Shown: piece by piece, positions 16,700-25,590 of the stretch
Numbering within the stretch: position 1 is the stretch's first letter
Layout: every line of letters begins with the position of its first letter
Assembly (NCBI GenBank): GCA_049840435.1
Contig: JASGKY010000013.1
Coordinates: forward strand, 62,001-126,000
DNA length: 64,000 nt
Reading direction: 5' to 3'
DNA from: JADLHS01 sp049840435
Lineage (GTDB): Bacteria; Verrucomicrobiota; Verrucomicrobiia; Limisphaerales; JADLHS01
The notes under the pieces: generated by a model
The model's input: the letters and a program-made list of their open reading frames with translations, nothing else
What the model was told of the DNA's origin: nothing
Database searches by the model: none
Program-made: the position numbers and the translations under genes

Positions 16700-19132
16700 C
16701 TATTGAAGTTCGCATTCCTGCAGTATTGCGCAGGCAGATTCGATGTCATCCGCAACACCGAGCCGAGTGAATATTTCCACAGCACGCCGGGCATAGGGTA
16801 GCCCTTCTGCGTTCTTTTCTTGCCGTAATAACGCTTTGGCGAGGCGGTAACAGTTAGACGCAATCAATTCTTGGCGACCTAATTTTTCGGTCAAAGGCAG
16901 AGCCTCGCGGGCCAGTTTCTCGGCCGCTGGCCAGTCTTTCCGATCCAACGCCAAGCCTGATAGATTGCCAGTGTAGTTGGCCACGCCTTCGGCGTAACCA
17001 ACGGCATGGGCCACGCGTAGCGCCTCGCGGTAATCCCGTTCTGCTGCTGCCAAATCGCCAGCATTCTTTTCAGCATTGGCAAGAGTGTTTAAGTCGGTAG
17101 CTACGTCAGAGCTCTCGGCGGACAGGCTGCGATCCAGTTCGACTACTTTATGGTAGGCGGCAATGGCGGCAGGGAAATCCTTCTTCAAGTTATGTCCGAT
17201 TCCACGCAGCTGTATTGCAACGGCGCGTTCCCGTGTGCCAAGCTGTGGATCTGTCCCTTTTGGAAATGCTTTTTCCCAGTGTTGCGCCGCGCGGTCGGCC
17301 TGGGCAAGTACTTCGTCCGCTTGGCGGCGCAAATAGTAAACCCAGCCCGTCTGATAGGCCCGCCAGCCGGCATTTCTGTGATCCTCTACCATCACGGCTT
17401 TAACTTCTGCCTGCTGATTGAGTGAGAGCAGTTCATCCCAACGACCGGTGAAATCGAGGAAGAAGTCGAGCGCACTGCACAAGGTCTGCAGCCGGTCGCT
17501 TGGGCCGGCGAGGAAACGTGGTAAGGCTGGGGCCACGCTGGGCCAGGCGGCGTCAAGTGTCGGGAATCGGGTGTGTTGCCTGTAGCCATTCTCTACAATG
17601 AGCGCATAAGCGCGCTTTTCCAGACGGTCGCCCGTCTCCGCCACCACCTCGGGTTTCTTCTTCCTCAAAAAGTCAGCAACCATTGGCACGAGGGCAAAGG
17701 CCTCATGTTTTTCATCGGCGGTAATAAGCGAACGATTCCGTAAGTGCTTGAGACGATTGATAACTTGCGCCTCGGCAACTCCACTGAGACTGGCAATATC
17801 TTCGAGGCGGATTGTCCGGGTGACGTGCGTTAGCGTGGCGAGGATGGCAACATCTTCGGCGGGTAGTGACGCGATGATGTCGCCAAAGACGAAAGCGAGG
17901 GCATTGTTGCGGTCAGGGCATGAGCGCAGATGGGTGAGCGCGTCAGCGATATTTGCGCAGCCGCCGTGGCCGACCTGTCCCGCAACCCAACGCAGGAGCA
18001 GCGCATTGCCTTGCGTCTCGCGGATGAGATCGAGCCGTTCGGCTTCCGTCGAAGCAGCGAAGGGAGCATTGTGGGCAGCGATTTCAGCGAGCATTTGCAG
18101 CGCGGTAGTTCGGTCGAGCGCTGGGAGGTCAAGCGCGTGGACGCGATTGCCGACGAAGATCCTGCTGGTTAGCAGGGCTTTATTGCCCAGTGGGAGAAAG
18201 TCCAGAAAGGCGAAAAGCTCGTCCTGCTCGTTCTCGGTGAGGGTTTCGAGATTGTCGAGCAAGAGCAGGATGTGGCGGCCTGTGAGGCTTTCGGAAAGTA
18301 CACGTGCGCGCTGGTCCTCGGTGGCTTCGGCAACGGTGCGCAGGTCAAGGCGGCGGGCGATTTCACCGAGCATCGCCTGCCAGGAACTGAGGGCAAAGCT
18401 GCCAAGGTCTCGTAGGCGATGGTCATCCTGCTGCTGTTTTTTGACGGAGACAAAAACGATCTGCTCGAAGTGCTCGTGCGGCACCTGATAAGCAGCGTAA
18501 ACGGCGAGAGAGGTTTTACCGCGTCCGCCGTCACCGTCGATGAGCGTGCCCCAGCCGCGATGGCGCGGGTCGAGGGCGGCGGCGATTTTCTTTAACTCTT
18601 CTTCGCGTCCGAAGAAGGGCTGAAGCGTCGGGAGATTGTGTGGGATGGAAGTCTTTAGGACGGGTGCTGCCGTTGCGGCGGGCTTGGTGTAATAGTCCTT
18701 TGGCTTGCCTTCATTATCGGCGAGACGTTCGAGAATCAGTCTGGCAGTTTCTTCGGTTGACTTTTCGTCCAATTCGATGAAACCCGCCAAACCATAAAGT
18801 CCCTTGCCTTCCACCCGATTAAAGCGGGTCAACATGACTTGCTCCACCTTGCCTTGCTTGATGAGTCCGTAGATGGCATTCCACTCCAAACCACACCATT
18901 CCTTTTTGTCGTAGTCTTGGCAAAAAACAGTGACGATTAGATCAGTTTCAGTGTGATAAAGCTCCGGCAGCGAGAATGCGAGTCCAGCCTTGGCGAATTT
19001 GGCTTCGTAAAACTTGTCGTAGAGAATTTTGTCTTCGCCAAATTGTTTCGCAAGCAAGTCGGCTACTTGCTTGACGTAGTTTCGTTTCTCTCCAGCAAAG
19101 GAGAATGCAATCCGGAAGCGTTTAGAACTCAT
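16700..19132 (-). CDS. TIR-STAND NTPase-TPR protein (bacterial NLR-like), candidate phage defence
   Basis: An 810-residue cytoplasmic protein in three parts. Residues 5-140 are a TIR domain (RIAFSFAGEKRNYV, ILYDKFYEA, DYDKKEWCGLEW); E83 after W79/C80 sits where NAD-cleaving TIR domains carry their catalytic glutamate. Residues about 172-500 are a STAND/NB-ARC-type NTPase with Walker A GDGGRGKT (200-207), Walker B ILLLLDNLE (288-296) and LLTSR (320-324), followed by winged-helix-like sequence. Residues about 560-810 are TPR-like repeats, the usual sensor. In known bacterial STAND proteins, target recognition by the C-terminus causes oligomerisation and effector activation; this is family knowledge, not shown here. 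Its ATG lies inside a purB-tail remnant. Confidence 0.85.
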   Translation of the reverse strand: MSSKRFRIAFSFAGEKRNYVKQVADLLAKQFGEDKILYDKFYEAKFAKAGLAFSLPELYHTETDLIVTVFCQDYDKKEWCGLEWNAIYGLIKQGKVEQVMLTRFNRVEGKGLYGLAGFIELDEKSTEETARLILERLADNEGKPKDYYTKPAATAAPVLKTSIPHNLPTLQPFFGREEELKKIAAALDPRHRGWGTLIDGDGGRGKTSLAVYAAYQVPHEHFEQIVFVSVKKQQQDDHRLRDLGSFALSSWQAMLGEIARRLDLRTVAEATEDQRARVLSESLTGRHILLLLDNLETLTENEQDELFAFLDFLPLGNKALLTSRIFVGNRVHALDLPALDRTTALQMLAEIAAHNAPFAASTEAERLDLIRETQGNALLLRWVAGQVGHGGCANIADALTHLRSCPDRNNALAFVFGDIIASLPAEDVAILATLTHVTRTIRLEDIASLSGVAEAQVINRLKHLRNRSLITADEKHEAFALVPMVADFLRKKKPEVVAETGDRLEKRAYALIVENGYRQHTRFPTLDAAWPSVAPALPRFLAGPSDRLQTLCSALDFFLDFTGRWDELLSLNQQAEVKAVMVEDHRNAGWRAYQTGWVYYLRRQADEVLAQADRAAQHWEKAFPKGTDPQLGTRERAVAIQLRGIGHNLKKDFPAAIAAYHKVVELDRSLSAESSDVATDLNTLANAEKNAGDLAAAERDYREALRVAHAVGYAEGVANYTGNLSGLALDRKDWPAAEKLAREALPLTEKLGRQELIASNCYRLAKALLRQEKNAEGLPYARRAVEIFTRLGVADDIESACAILQECELQ

Positions 19133-19220
19133 AGCCCTGTTTCTGAAACCGGTTGATTACTTCCCTATGATGGAAGCTCAGCAGGTAGAGTTTTTCAAGT
19201 TCCCACTTCTTGAAATGGTT
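19122..19220 (-). repeat. Degenerate copy of the purB 3' end (copy B)
   Basis: Read on the minus strand without gaps this gives HFKKWELEKLYLLSFHHREV followed by INRFQKQGYEF and a stop, against HFKKGELEALCSLDFHFKEV and NNRFKKLGL in intact PurB; 18 of the 28 residues from HFKK to the conserved glycine agree. The start codon of the TIR-STAND gene (19130-19132) lies inside it in another frame. Same orientation as purB. Interpreted as a displaced purB tail left by an insertion. Confidence 0.8.
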
Positions 19221-19231
19221 TGAGGGCCGGT

Positions 19232-19354
19232 TCAACGAATCGTTTTGAGCAATTCCTCCAATCGTCCGGCCCAGAAGGCGAGGTCAAAATGCTGCGGGTC
19301 GTCGTGGCCGTCGGGGATGCCGGCAGCAATGGGATGCTGCGGGCCTATCTGCAT
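19232..19354 (-). CDS. Short ORF or 3' gene remnant
   Basis: Forty codons from ATG at 19354, reading MQIGPQHPIAAGIPDGHDDP and ending RLEELLKTIR. The reading frame is open upstream to the stop codon of the membrane protein gene (19388-19390), and is in the same frame as that gene, so it might be a C-terminal extension lost by a new stop, or the tail of an unrelated deleted gene. The DLPTSMQIGP sequence just upstream and inside resembles amidase C-termini only vaguely. Composition looks coding. No function can be given. Confidence 0.35.
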   Translation of the reverse strand: MQIGPQHPIAAGIPDGHDDPQHFDLAFWAGRLEELLKTIR

Positions 19355-19387
19355 TGAAGTGGGAAGATCGTGGGCGGAATTTTGCGA

Positions 19388-20326
19388 TCATGAATAGACC
19401 GGCACGAGATACGTTTCGACAAAGTCCGGCCCGGCCATCTCGAGTTTCACTTCGAATTCCCAGTAAATGGTTTTTCCCGCGCTGAGGCTGGTGGGCTGGG
19501 CCTCCGCGGGCGGCTCAAATTTGAAGACGCGGATTTCGCCCGGAAGCAATTCGTCGTCGGGTTCGAGATGCCACGTTCCATTCCAGATCTCTTCCTGGAC
19601 CACGCGGGTGGAGCGATCGTCGCCCGAGCCGGTGGTTTCCGTCCATTCTTCCGCGCAACGCAACCGGAAACTGCCGGGACTGGATTTTGTGAGGCCGGTG
19701 GGTGACTGCCAGCGGAGGAGAATCGGGCTTTGAGTGGAATAGGGAAATTCGGTGAATTCGAGGCGCGAGGCGTTGAAGCGGATTGCGCGAGCGATGGTGA
19801 GAAAGAAATATCCCCAAGCCCAAACCAGGAAGAAATCAAACACGCCAACGATCAGTTTCACCAGCAATGGACCGTCTTTGCTAAAAAATGCCCACCAATT
19901 AAAGATGGAGAGGAAGATGGACATGGCTAGCGCGGCCGCCCCCGCCTTCCCGGCTTTCCCCCAACGCGATGGTTGGCAACCGCGGGTGTCCCAAGGGTAA
20001 TCCACCAGTGCGAGATCGGCGCGGGTCGTGCCTGTGATGGCGGCCCGGCGCCGGTTGGCTCGGAATTGGCGGAGGGTCAAGCCCCACACCATCAGACCCG
20101 CACCAAGGAAGCATGCGCCGCAGACGGTGAGCACCCAATACGGTGCGTGAACCGTGGCCGGATCAACGGCGATGACTTTTAAGCCGATGAGCGCGATCGC
20201 CGTGCCTCCAGCCACAAATGGCAGCCCGAAGAGCCAGCCGCCAATCGTGGACAAGCTGGTCTGCCGGCCGCGCTGAACTATCTGGCCCGACAATCGGCGG
20301 CGTTGGTGAGATTCCTCGTATCGCAT
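19388..20326 (-). CDS. Four-helix membrane protein, DUF3592-like
   Basis: A 312-residue protein from ATG 20326; the frame is open to 20656 but the upstream part runs through the purB-tail copy C and has non-coding composition. Two N-terminal membrane helices (GWLFGLPFVAGGTAIALIGL and YWVLTVCGACFLGAGLMVWG) are followed by a soluble linker, two more helices (around WAFFSKDG and FFLVWAWGYFFLTIARAI) and a beta-rich C-terminal domain ending ETYLVPVYS. The plan recalls DUF3592 proteins, with modest certainty. It sits alone between purB-tail copies B and C, so it behaves like one cargo module of the accessory region. Confidence 0.65.
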   Translation of the reverse strand: MRYEESHQRRRLSGQIVQRGRQTSLSTIGGWLFGLPFVAGGTAIALIGLKVIAVDPATVHAPYWVLTVCGACFLGAGLMVWGLTLRQFRANRRRAAITGTTRADLALVDYPWDTRGCQPSRWGKAGKAGAAALAMSIFLSIFNWWAFFSKDGPLLVKLIVGVFDFFLVWAWGYFFLTIARAIRFNASRLEFTEFPYSTQSPILLRWQSPTGLTKSSPGSFRLRCAEEWTETTGSGDDRSTRVVQEEIWNGTWHLEPDDELLPGEIRVFKFEPPAEAQPTSLSAGKTIYWEFEVKLEMAGPDFVETYLVPVYS

Positions 20327-20388
20327 GGTTTCTGGCGCTGAGGCTGCCCGAGGCGCTCCCGCCAGACAGCTACAATTCGACGCTGCTT

Positions 20389-20418
20389 TTACAACCCCAG
20401 TTTCTTGAACCGGGTATT
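20389..20418 (-). repeat. Short copy of the purB 3' end (copy C)
   Basis: The minus strand reads NTRFKKLGL followed by TAA, identical to the last nine residues of intact PurB (NNRFKKLGL) except for one residue. It ends seven bases from the stop of the M48 gene and lies 62 bases before the start of the DUF3592-like gene. Being so short and so well conserved with its stop, it resembles an attachment-site core. Confidence 0.75.
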
Positions 20419-20424
20419 CATGTA

Positions 20425-23029
20425 TCAATTCTGTATGCCGTACACGCCGGGGCGGACGGGGGCTTCGGGTTGCTGTTTCTTGGGGGCATCGGTCCAGGAA
20501 ACGTTGCTCATTCCCATGGGGGGGACGCCGGGTTGCGTGGCTTCCAAGACGGTGCGCAGGACGACTTCTGCCTGCCGGATATCGGTCGCGTAAACCAGCA
20601 GGGTGGTGTTGGCGAGGGCTTTGGGGGTGATGTTGGCCGCCAGCTTGGCGAGCCACGCGCGACAGCGGGGGCGCAGTTCTTCGAGCGCGACAATCTGGGC
20701 CAGGATCTGGTGAAACAACGGCAGCGGCCCGACGGCGTGTTTGCCCAAGGAGCGATTCAGGTCCAGCGCGGTCAAGGCGTGGCCGCGGGCTTCAGTGAGG
20801 TTTTTCTTTTCCGCGGCGATGCGGCTTAATCCGAGCAGCGCTTGCGGGTAGTGTCCGGCGATCAGTGCTTCGCTGAACAAGGCGGCGGATTCTTCGGGGC
20901 GGCGGGCCGTTTCGTAGTATTCCCCGAGTCGGACGAGCTGGTGTGGGACCGCGGCGGTTTTGACCAGGTCGCTCCATTCCTTTGCCGTGGTGAAATCATG
21001 GCGGAGCAAACTCAAGCGGACCATGGCGCACATCAATTCCACGTCGTTGCGCGCGACGGTTTTCAATTCCTGCAAGCGATCTTGAGCTTCCTGCAGGTAG
21101 CCGGCATCGAGCAGGAGATTGATGAGGTACTTTGGAGTGTTCGTTGCTGATGGCCTGTGGCAGGCAGGCGTTCCGCGCGCACAGGATGGCGCTTTGCAAC
21201 TTGCCGCGCCGCGATTGGCAAATGGCTTGCAGCAGCAGAATGGTCCGCTCGCTGGGCATGGCTTCGATGGCTTTCTCCAGATACGCCTCGGCGGTGGCCC
21301 AGTCGCCGATGAGTGCACAGCCCCACGCCGCGCTCCATGCAACCATGCCGGAACGCATGCCGGTGTGGTATTGGAGGAATTTTAAGGCTTCGTAAGCTTG
21401 CTGGCCTTGGCCCAATCCGCTCGCTGCCACCAAAAAGGTCATGACGCCTTCGATGGAGTTTTCTTTCGCGCGCAGACTCAAGCGTGCGGCGACATACGCT
21501 CGTCCGTAATCGCAGATGCCAAGCGCGTTGGCGGCCTCCTGGGCGAGCGCCAGGCATTTGGTTGAGCTGCCAGAGGTGGCGGAGTATTGCGCCTGGAGTC
21601 TGGTTTCGATCAGTTTGGCGTGGTCCTCGGTGAACTCCGGAGGATTCTGCCAGGCGTTTTTCAGCCGGACAAAATCGGGCACGGGCAATTGCAGCTTTGG
21701 TTCATACCAGCCGGCGCGATAGAGCAGGATTCCCACGGTGATGAAGAAGGCGCAAGTCACGCCGGCGGCGGCGGAAAAACCATCGAAGATAAAAAACAAT
21801 CCCGCACCAAAGCCAATGAAGAAGAAGGCGAGTGCGAACAATTGCAGCGGGCGCAATTTTGTCCGAGTGGCATTCTTCCTGGTCCAGCGGCGTAATTGTT
21901 TGCTGTCCTTGCGTTCTTGTTCGCCGAGGACTTCCTGAATCCGGGTGATCAAGCGAGCGGCCAAGGCATCTGCTTGAGCGAGGAGCGAGATGGCGGGCGC
22001 GGTATTGAGTTGGGGTTCGGTCGCATCGGGCGGCAGGGCGGCGAGCCGGTCCGGCAGGGCGGGGTGGGTGGAATATTTTGAGGCGTAGTGCCCGGCGGCT
22101 TCGGCCGCAGGGGATTGGGCGTCAACGGCGAGTTGGGCGACGAGCCATTGGCTGAACCCGGTGCCGGAATGCAGCCGGGCCAGGCGTTCATTTAACGGCA
22201 GCCGGTTGGCGCAGCGTTCCAAGCCTTCCAGCTTGAGCAACGCGGTTCGCAGCGCGGCGCTGCTGCACAATTGCGTCGCCCCGCGATCCGCATCGAACTC
22301 ATCTTGCCGCGAGCAAGCCGCCACCGCTTCCGTGCCGCTGCGCGCAAAGGCGTCGGCGAGGCGATGAAACAAAGGGGCGAAGAGCTGCGATTGTCCGGCG
22401 CGTTGGGCGTTTTCCACATCTTGTCCGAGAATGCCTGCGAGTTGACAGGTGCGGCCCAAGCCTTTGTTCAGCCAGCGTTTGTAGCCGCGCTGCACCAGCT
22501 TCGCGTGCATCATCTCGTGCGCGAGAACGGCTTCCATTTCTGATTTGGTCAGGCCGGCCAGCAAATCATAGCCGATGCCCAATACTGTTCGGCCCGTGCC
22601 GGGGAGCAGGCCCTTCAGGTTAACCCAGGCGTTCGTGCTTAATTCCAGCGCGACCTGGTGGGGCGGCTTCACGTGGGCTTGGTGACAAAGCGCTTCGATC
22701 AGTTGGAAAAGTTCGGGGGCTTCGGTGGGTTCAACGGTGATGCGATATTCCACGCCTTTCCGCAGCCAGAAGCTGTTCAGAAAGCGGAGCAGCAGCCCGG
22801 TGTGCCGTCCCAGGGCGGGCGATATCAACCGCGCCGCGCCGAAACGGGCTAGGACGAGGAAGCAAATCAGCTCGATGCCAATCAATGCGAGCAGCAACAG
22901 GACGGAGAGCAATGAGAAGACGTAGGCAAAGATGATCACCACCCCAGCCCAGAGGAAAATGGTGAATCGTGAAAACCCTTGGACAGGTTTGTCCCCAGTC
23001 GATGTGGATTGCGCCGTCATCTGAGTCAT
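20425..23029 (-). CDS. Membrane M48 metallopeptidase with TPR-like C-terminus (one frameshift)
   Basis: About 867 residues when joined. The first part starts at ATG 23029 (ATG 23020 also possible) and has two N-terminal membrane helices (residues 22-62), the zinc motif HEMMH (171-175), and a third ligand E244 in DEFDADRGA, then two further helices near LFALAFFFIGFGAGLFFIF. The C-terminal third consists of TPR-like helical pairs. The frame breaks at 21131-21133 (AAA on the minus strand): removing one A joins NEHSK to YLINLLLDAGYLQEAQ. Related HtpX/YfgC/Oma1-like enzymes cleave membrane or misfolded proteins. It is divergent from the TIR/coiled-coil gene with 164 bases between start codons. Confidence 0.8.
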
Positions 23030-23193
23030 CAGCGCGCCCTTTGTTGCGCTGGCATCGGGCGAAGATTGTGAGCGGGCGGCAAACTGAAGTCCAGCGGGTT
23101 TGCGAGCTGGCGACCGAGGATCAAATTTTTGGCCGAGATTGTTCGGCGGAGAATTGCTTCTCGCGTCCCGAAAATTTATGCTGGCAGTTTGGC

Positions 23194-25551
23194 ATGGCCG
23201 ATAACGAACAAAAATACTACGCGTTCCTGAGTTGCAGCCCAGAGGACAGCCGGGCAGCGCTGTCCGATTCATCGGCGGCGGGACGCCGGAGTTGGAGCCG
23301 TTGGCTGGAAGAGGTCCTAAAGGCGTATGTCATTCCCCCGGAACTCGTCGGCCAAATCAATGGGCGCGGCGAAATCATTCCCGAACGGATCGCCTCCGTG
23401 TTTCGCGATGAGTCGGAATTGTCCGCGCCGGCCAGTCTCAGCGCGGAGATGCGCCTCGTCTTGGAGCGATCCAACTGTCTGATCGTGATCTGTTCGCCGC
23501 GTTCGGCCCAATGCCGGCAGGTGAATGCGGTGGTGAGCTATTTTAAACAACTTGGGCGCGGCCATCAGATTTTGCCGTTCGTGATCGCCGGGACACCCAA
23601 TGCCAGCAACGGCCATCCGCCGGGCGCGATGGAGGCCGACGAATGTTATGTGCCGGCGCTACGCCATCCGGTGAATCCCGATGGCACGGTGGATACGGCG
23701 CGCCTGGCCAGCAAACACGCGTTCGTGGATGCGCGGTATGGCGTGGAGAAGCGGGAGATTCTGGCGACGGATCATCGCACCGCCGCCGCCGAATTGGAGC
23801 GGGCGAAGATTCAGTTGATCGCCTTGCTGCTCGGGGTTGGGTTCGATGTGTTGTGGGCGCGGCAGCAGAAATTTCATTTTTTAGAATTGATGGAGGCGCA
23901 GGAGGAAGCCCGCGAAACCCTGCATCAAGTCGCGGAAGTCCGGCGGCAATTGCAGGAAGCGGAGCAGCAAGCGCGCGAAGCGCAACGGCAGGCGTTGGAA
24001 CAGCAAAACCTGCCGCGCGCGGTGCAGGAGCAGATTCAGGAGGCCCACAATCAGGCGGCGGCGGCGCAACAGCAGTCGCGGGAAGCGCAGCAACAACTGC
24101 AGGAAGTCCAAAATAAAGTTCGGGAGACGCAAGCGCAGTTGGAGGAAGCCCGGGGTCGGGCGCACGTCGCCGAGAGTAAAGTCCGGGACGCGCAGCAAGC
24201 GGCGCAGGAAGCCCAGAACCAGGTTGAGGCGACCCGGCTTCAGGCGCGGATGGCGCAGGAGCAGGTGTTGGAAGTTCAAACTCAGACGCAAACGAACCAG
24301 GTTCAGGAAGCGCAGAATCAAATCCTGAATGCGCAACGCGACGCGCAGCATGCGCAAAGTCAGTTGGCGGAAATCCGTCAGCAAGCCCAGGACGCGCAGA
24401 ACAAATTGGTGGCGGCGCAAAACCAGGTGCAGGAGTTTCAGAATCAAGCGCAGGCAGCGCAGAGTCAATTGGCGGAGGCCCGCCAGCAAATTCACGAGGC
24501 GCAAAGCAAAGTTGTCGCCGCCGAAAATCAGGCGCGCGAAGCATTGACTCAGGTTCAGGAGACCCAGAAGCAGACCCGCGACGCGCAAGGTCAGATCAAA
24601 GTCACGCAGGATCAAGTTCGGGAAATCCAAGAACGAGATCGGGTGGCTCGCCGGCTCACCAAGGTGTGGGCGGTGTTGGCCGCGCTGGCTTTGCTGGCCG
24701 TGGGCGTGGTCGCCAGAAATGCCGGACGGCAACGTGAGTTGGATGGTCAAGCCTTGGCCCAGGCGACGGCGGAAGCGGCGGGAAAAATTGAACTGGCCAC
24801 AAGCGGAGTCACGCCGATCCGGGAGGCATTGCAAAAAATTGGCGGCGCCGAGCAGGATGGAAATCGCCGCAGCAGTTTGGATCGGCTCGCCGCTGGGGTT
24901 TCCGTGGCTGAAATCCCTGAAGTCCTGAAGGCGGCGGCGGTCTTGGTGGACGACCAGCAGCGCAGCCGTTTTCAGAAGTTATTGTTGGTGCGGTTGGGCG
25001 AGGTGAATCCCTTGACCGCGATGACCAATGCAAGCGCCGTGGAAGGGACGATTGTAACCGATCAGGGCCAGCGCGATTCCAGCGTCTATTTTCAACTGGC
25101 TGTGCTGGATCACTGGTTGCAGGCCGATTGGCCCGCAGCCTGCAAATGGGTTTGCCAGTTACCCGATGGCGACGCCCGGCAACGCACCTTGGATAAAATC
25201 ATTGGCGCGGTGCAAGCCCAGCCAGACTCCAAAGCCAAGCACCAGCAGCTCGTGCAATGCATTAGCGCCCTGGTTAACACTGATATTTACGGAGCTTTGG
25301 CTTTGGCGGAATCCCTTCCGGACGATGGGCGGTTTAGTGTGGTGATCGCAAGCATCTGGACCAAGGCTGCGCTGTTGGTGGTTGACCGCTTGGGGTTGCC
25401 ACCTGAAACCATTTTGTCACGCGAGGAGTTCTGGGCGTGGCCGCTCTCGCTTCCGACCGCAAACGTCAGTCGCCCGGAATCGTCTCCGGTGACTACCAAA
25501 GAAACATCGCCGGACACGAACGGAGCGGCTCAAGTTCAGCCGCAACCGTAA
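23194..25551 (+). CDS. TIR domain protein with very long coiled coil and one membrane helix
   Basis: A 785-residue protein. The ATG at 23194 is chosen because the TIR fold begins directly after it (KYYAFLSCSPEDSR); the open frame to 22969 overlaps the divergent M48 gene. TIR landmarks: VFRDESELSA (69-78), CLIVICSPRSA (95-105), VNAVVSYFKQLGRG (110-123). Where relatives have VNEEV, this protein has VNAVV, so the catalytic glutamate seems lost. Residues 229-485 are an uninterrupted coiled coil of EAQxQ-type repeats rich in Gln and Ala. One membrane helix follows (VWAVLAALALLAVGVVA, 491-507), then a helical C-terminal domain of 270 residues. Probably anchored with the TIR end in the cytoplasm. 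Confidence 0.75.
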   Translation: MADNEQKYYAFLSCSPEDSRAALSDSSAAGRRSWSRWLEEVLKAYVIPPELVGQINGRGEIIPERIASVFRDESELSAPASLSAEMRLVLERSNCLIVICSPRSAQCRQVNAVVSYFKQLGRGHQILPFVIAGTPNASNGHPPGAMEADECYVPALRHPVNPDGTVDTARLASKHAFVDARYGVEKREILATDHRTAAAELERAKIQLIALLLGVGFDVLWARQQKFHFLELMEAQEEARETLHQVAEVRRQLQEAEQQAREAQRQALEQQNLPRAVQEQIQEAHNQAAAAQQQSREAQQQLQEVQNKVRETQAQLEEARGRAHVAESKVRDAQQAAQEAQNQVEATRLQARMAQEQVLEVQTQTQTNQVQEAQNQILNAQRDAQHAQSQLAEIRQQAQDAQNKLVAAQNQVQEFQNQAQAAQSQLAEARQQIHEAQSKVVAAENQAREALTQVQETQKQTRDAQGQIKVTQDQVREIQERDRVARRLTKVWAVLAALALLAVGVVARNAGRQRELDGQALAQATAEAAGKIELATSGVTPIREALQKIGGAEQDGNRRSSLDRLAAGVSVAEIPEVLKAAAVLVDDQQRSRFQKLLLVRLGEVNPLTAMTNASAVEGTIVTDQGQRDSSVYFQLAVLDHWLQADWPAACKWVCQLPDGDARQRTLDKIIGAVQAQPDSKAKHQQLVQCISALVNTDIYGALALAESLPDDGRFSVVIASIWTKAALLVVDRLGLPPETILSREEFWAWPLSLPTANVSRPESSPVTTKETSPDTNGAAQVQPQP

Positions 25552-25590
25552 ACGTTCGGCGCGCGGGTTAGTTATGGAAGCCGGCCTTGC

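Noticed and set aside
16700..19132. LuxR/MalT-type STAND transcription regulator
   Set aside because: There is no DNA-binding HTH at either end; the N-terminus is a TIR domain and the C-terminus TPR-like.
20327..20656. N-terminal extension of the DUF3592-like protein
   Set aside because: The stretch overlaps the M48 gene end and the purB-tail copy and is rich in Arg, Pro and His as in shadow frames.
22969..23193. N-terminal extension of the TIR/coiled-coil protein
   Set aside because: It overlaps the start of the divergent M48 gene, and the 75 residues are compositionally odd; the TIR fold begins right after ATG 23194.
23543..24834. Long minus-strand ORFs (333 and 317 residues) opposite the coiled coil
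   Set aside because: They are shadows of the repetitive Gln/Ala-rich coiled-coil sequence, which keeps the other frames free of stops.
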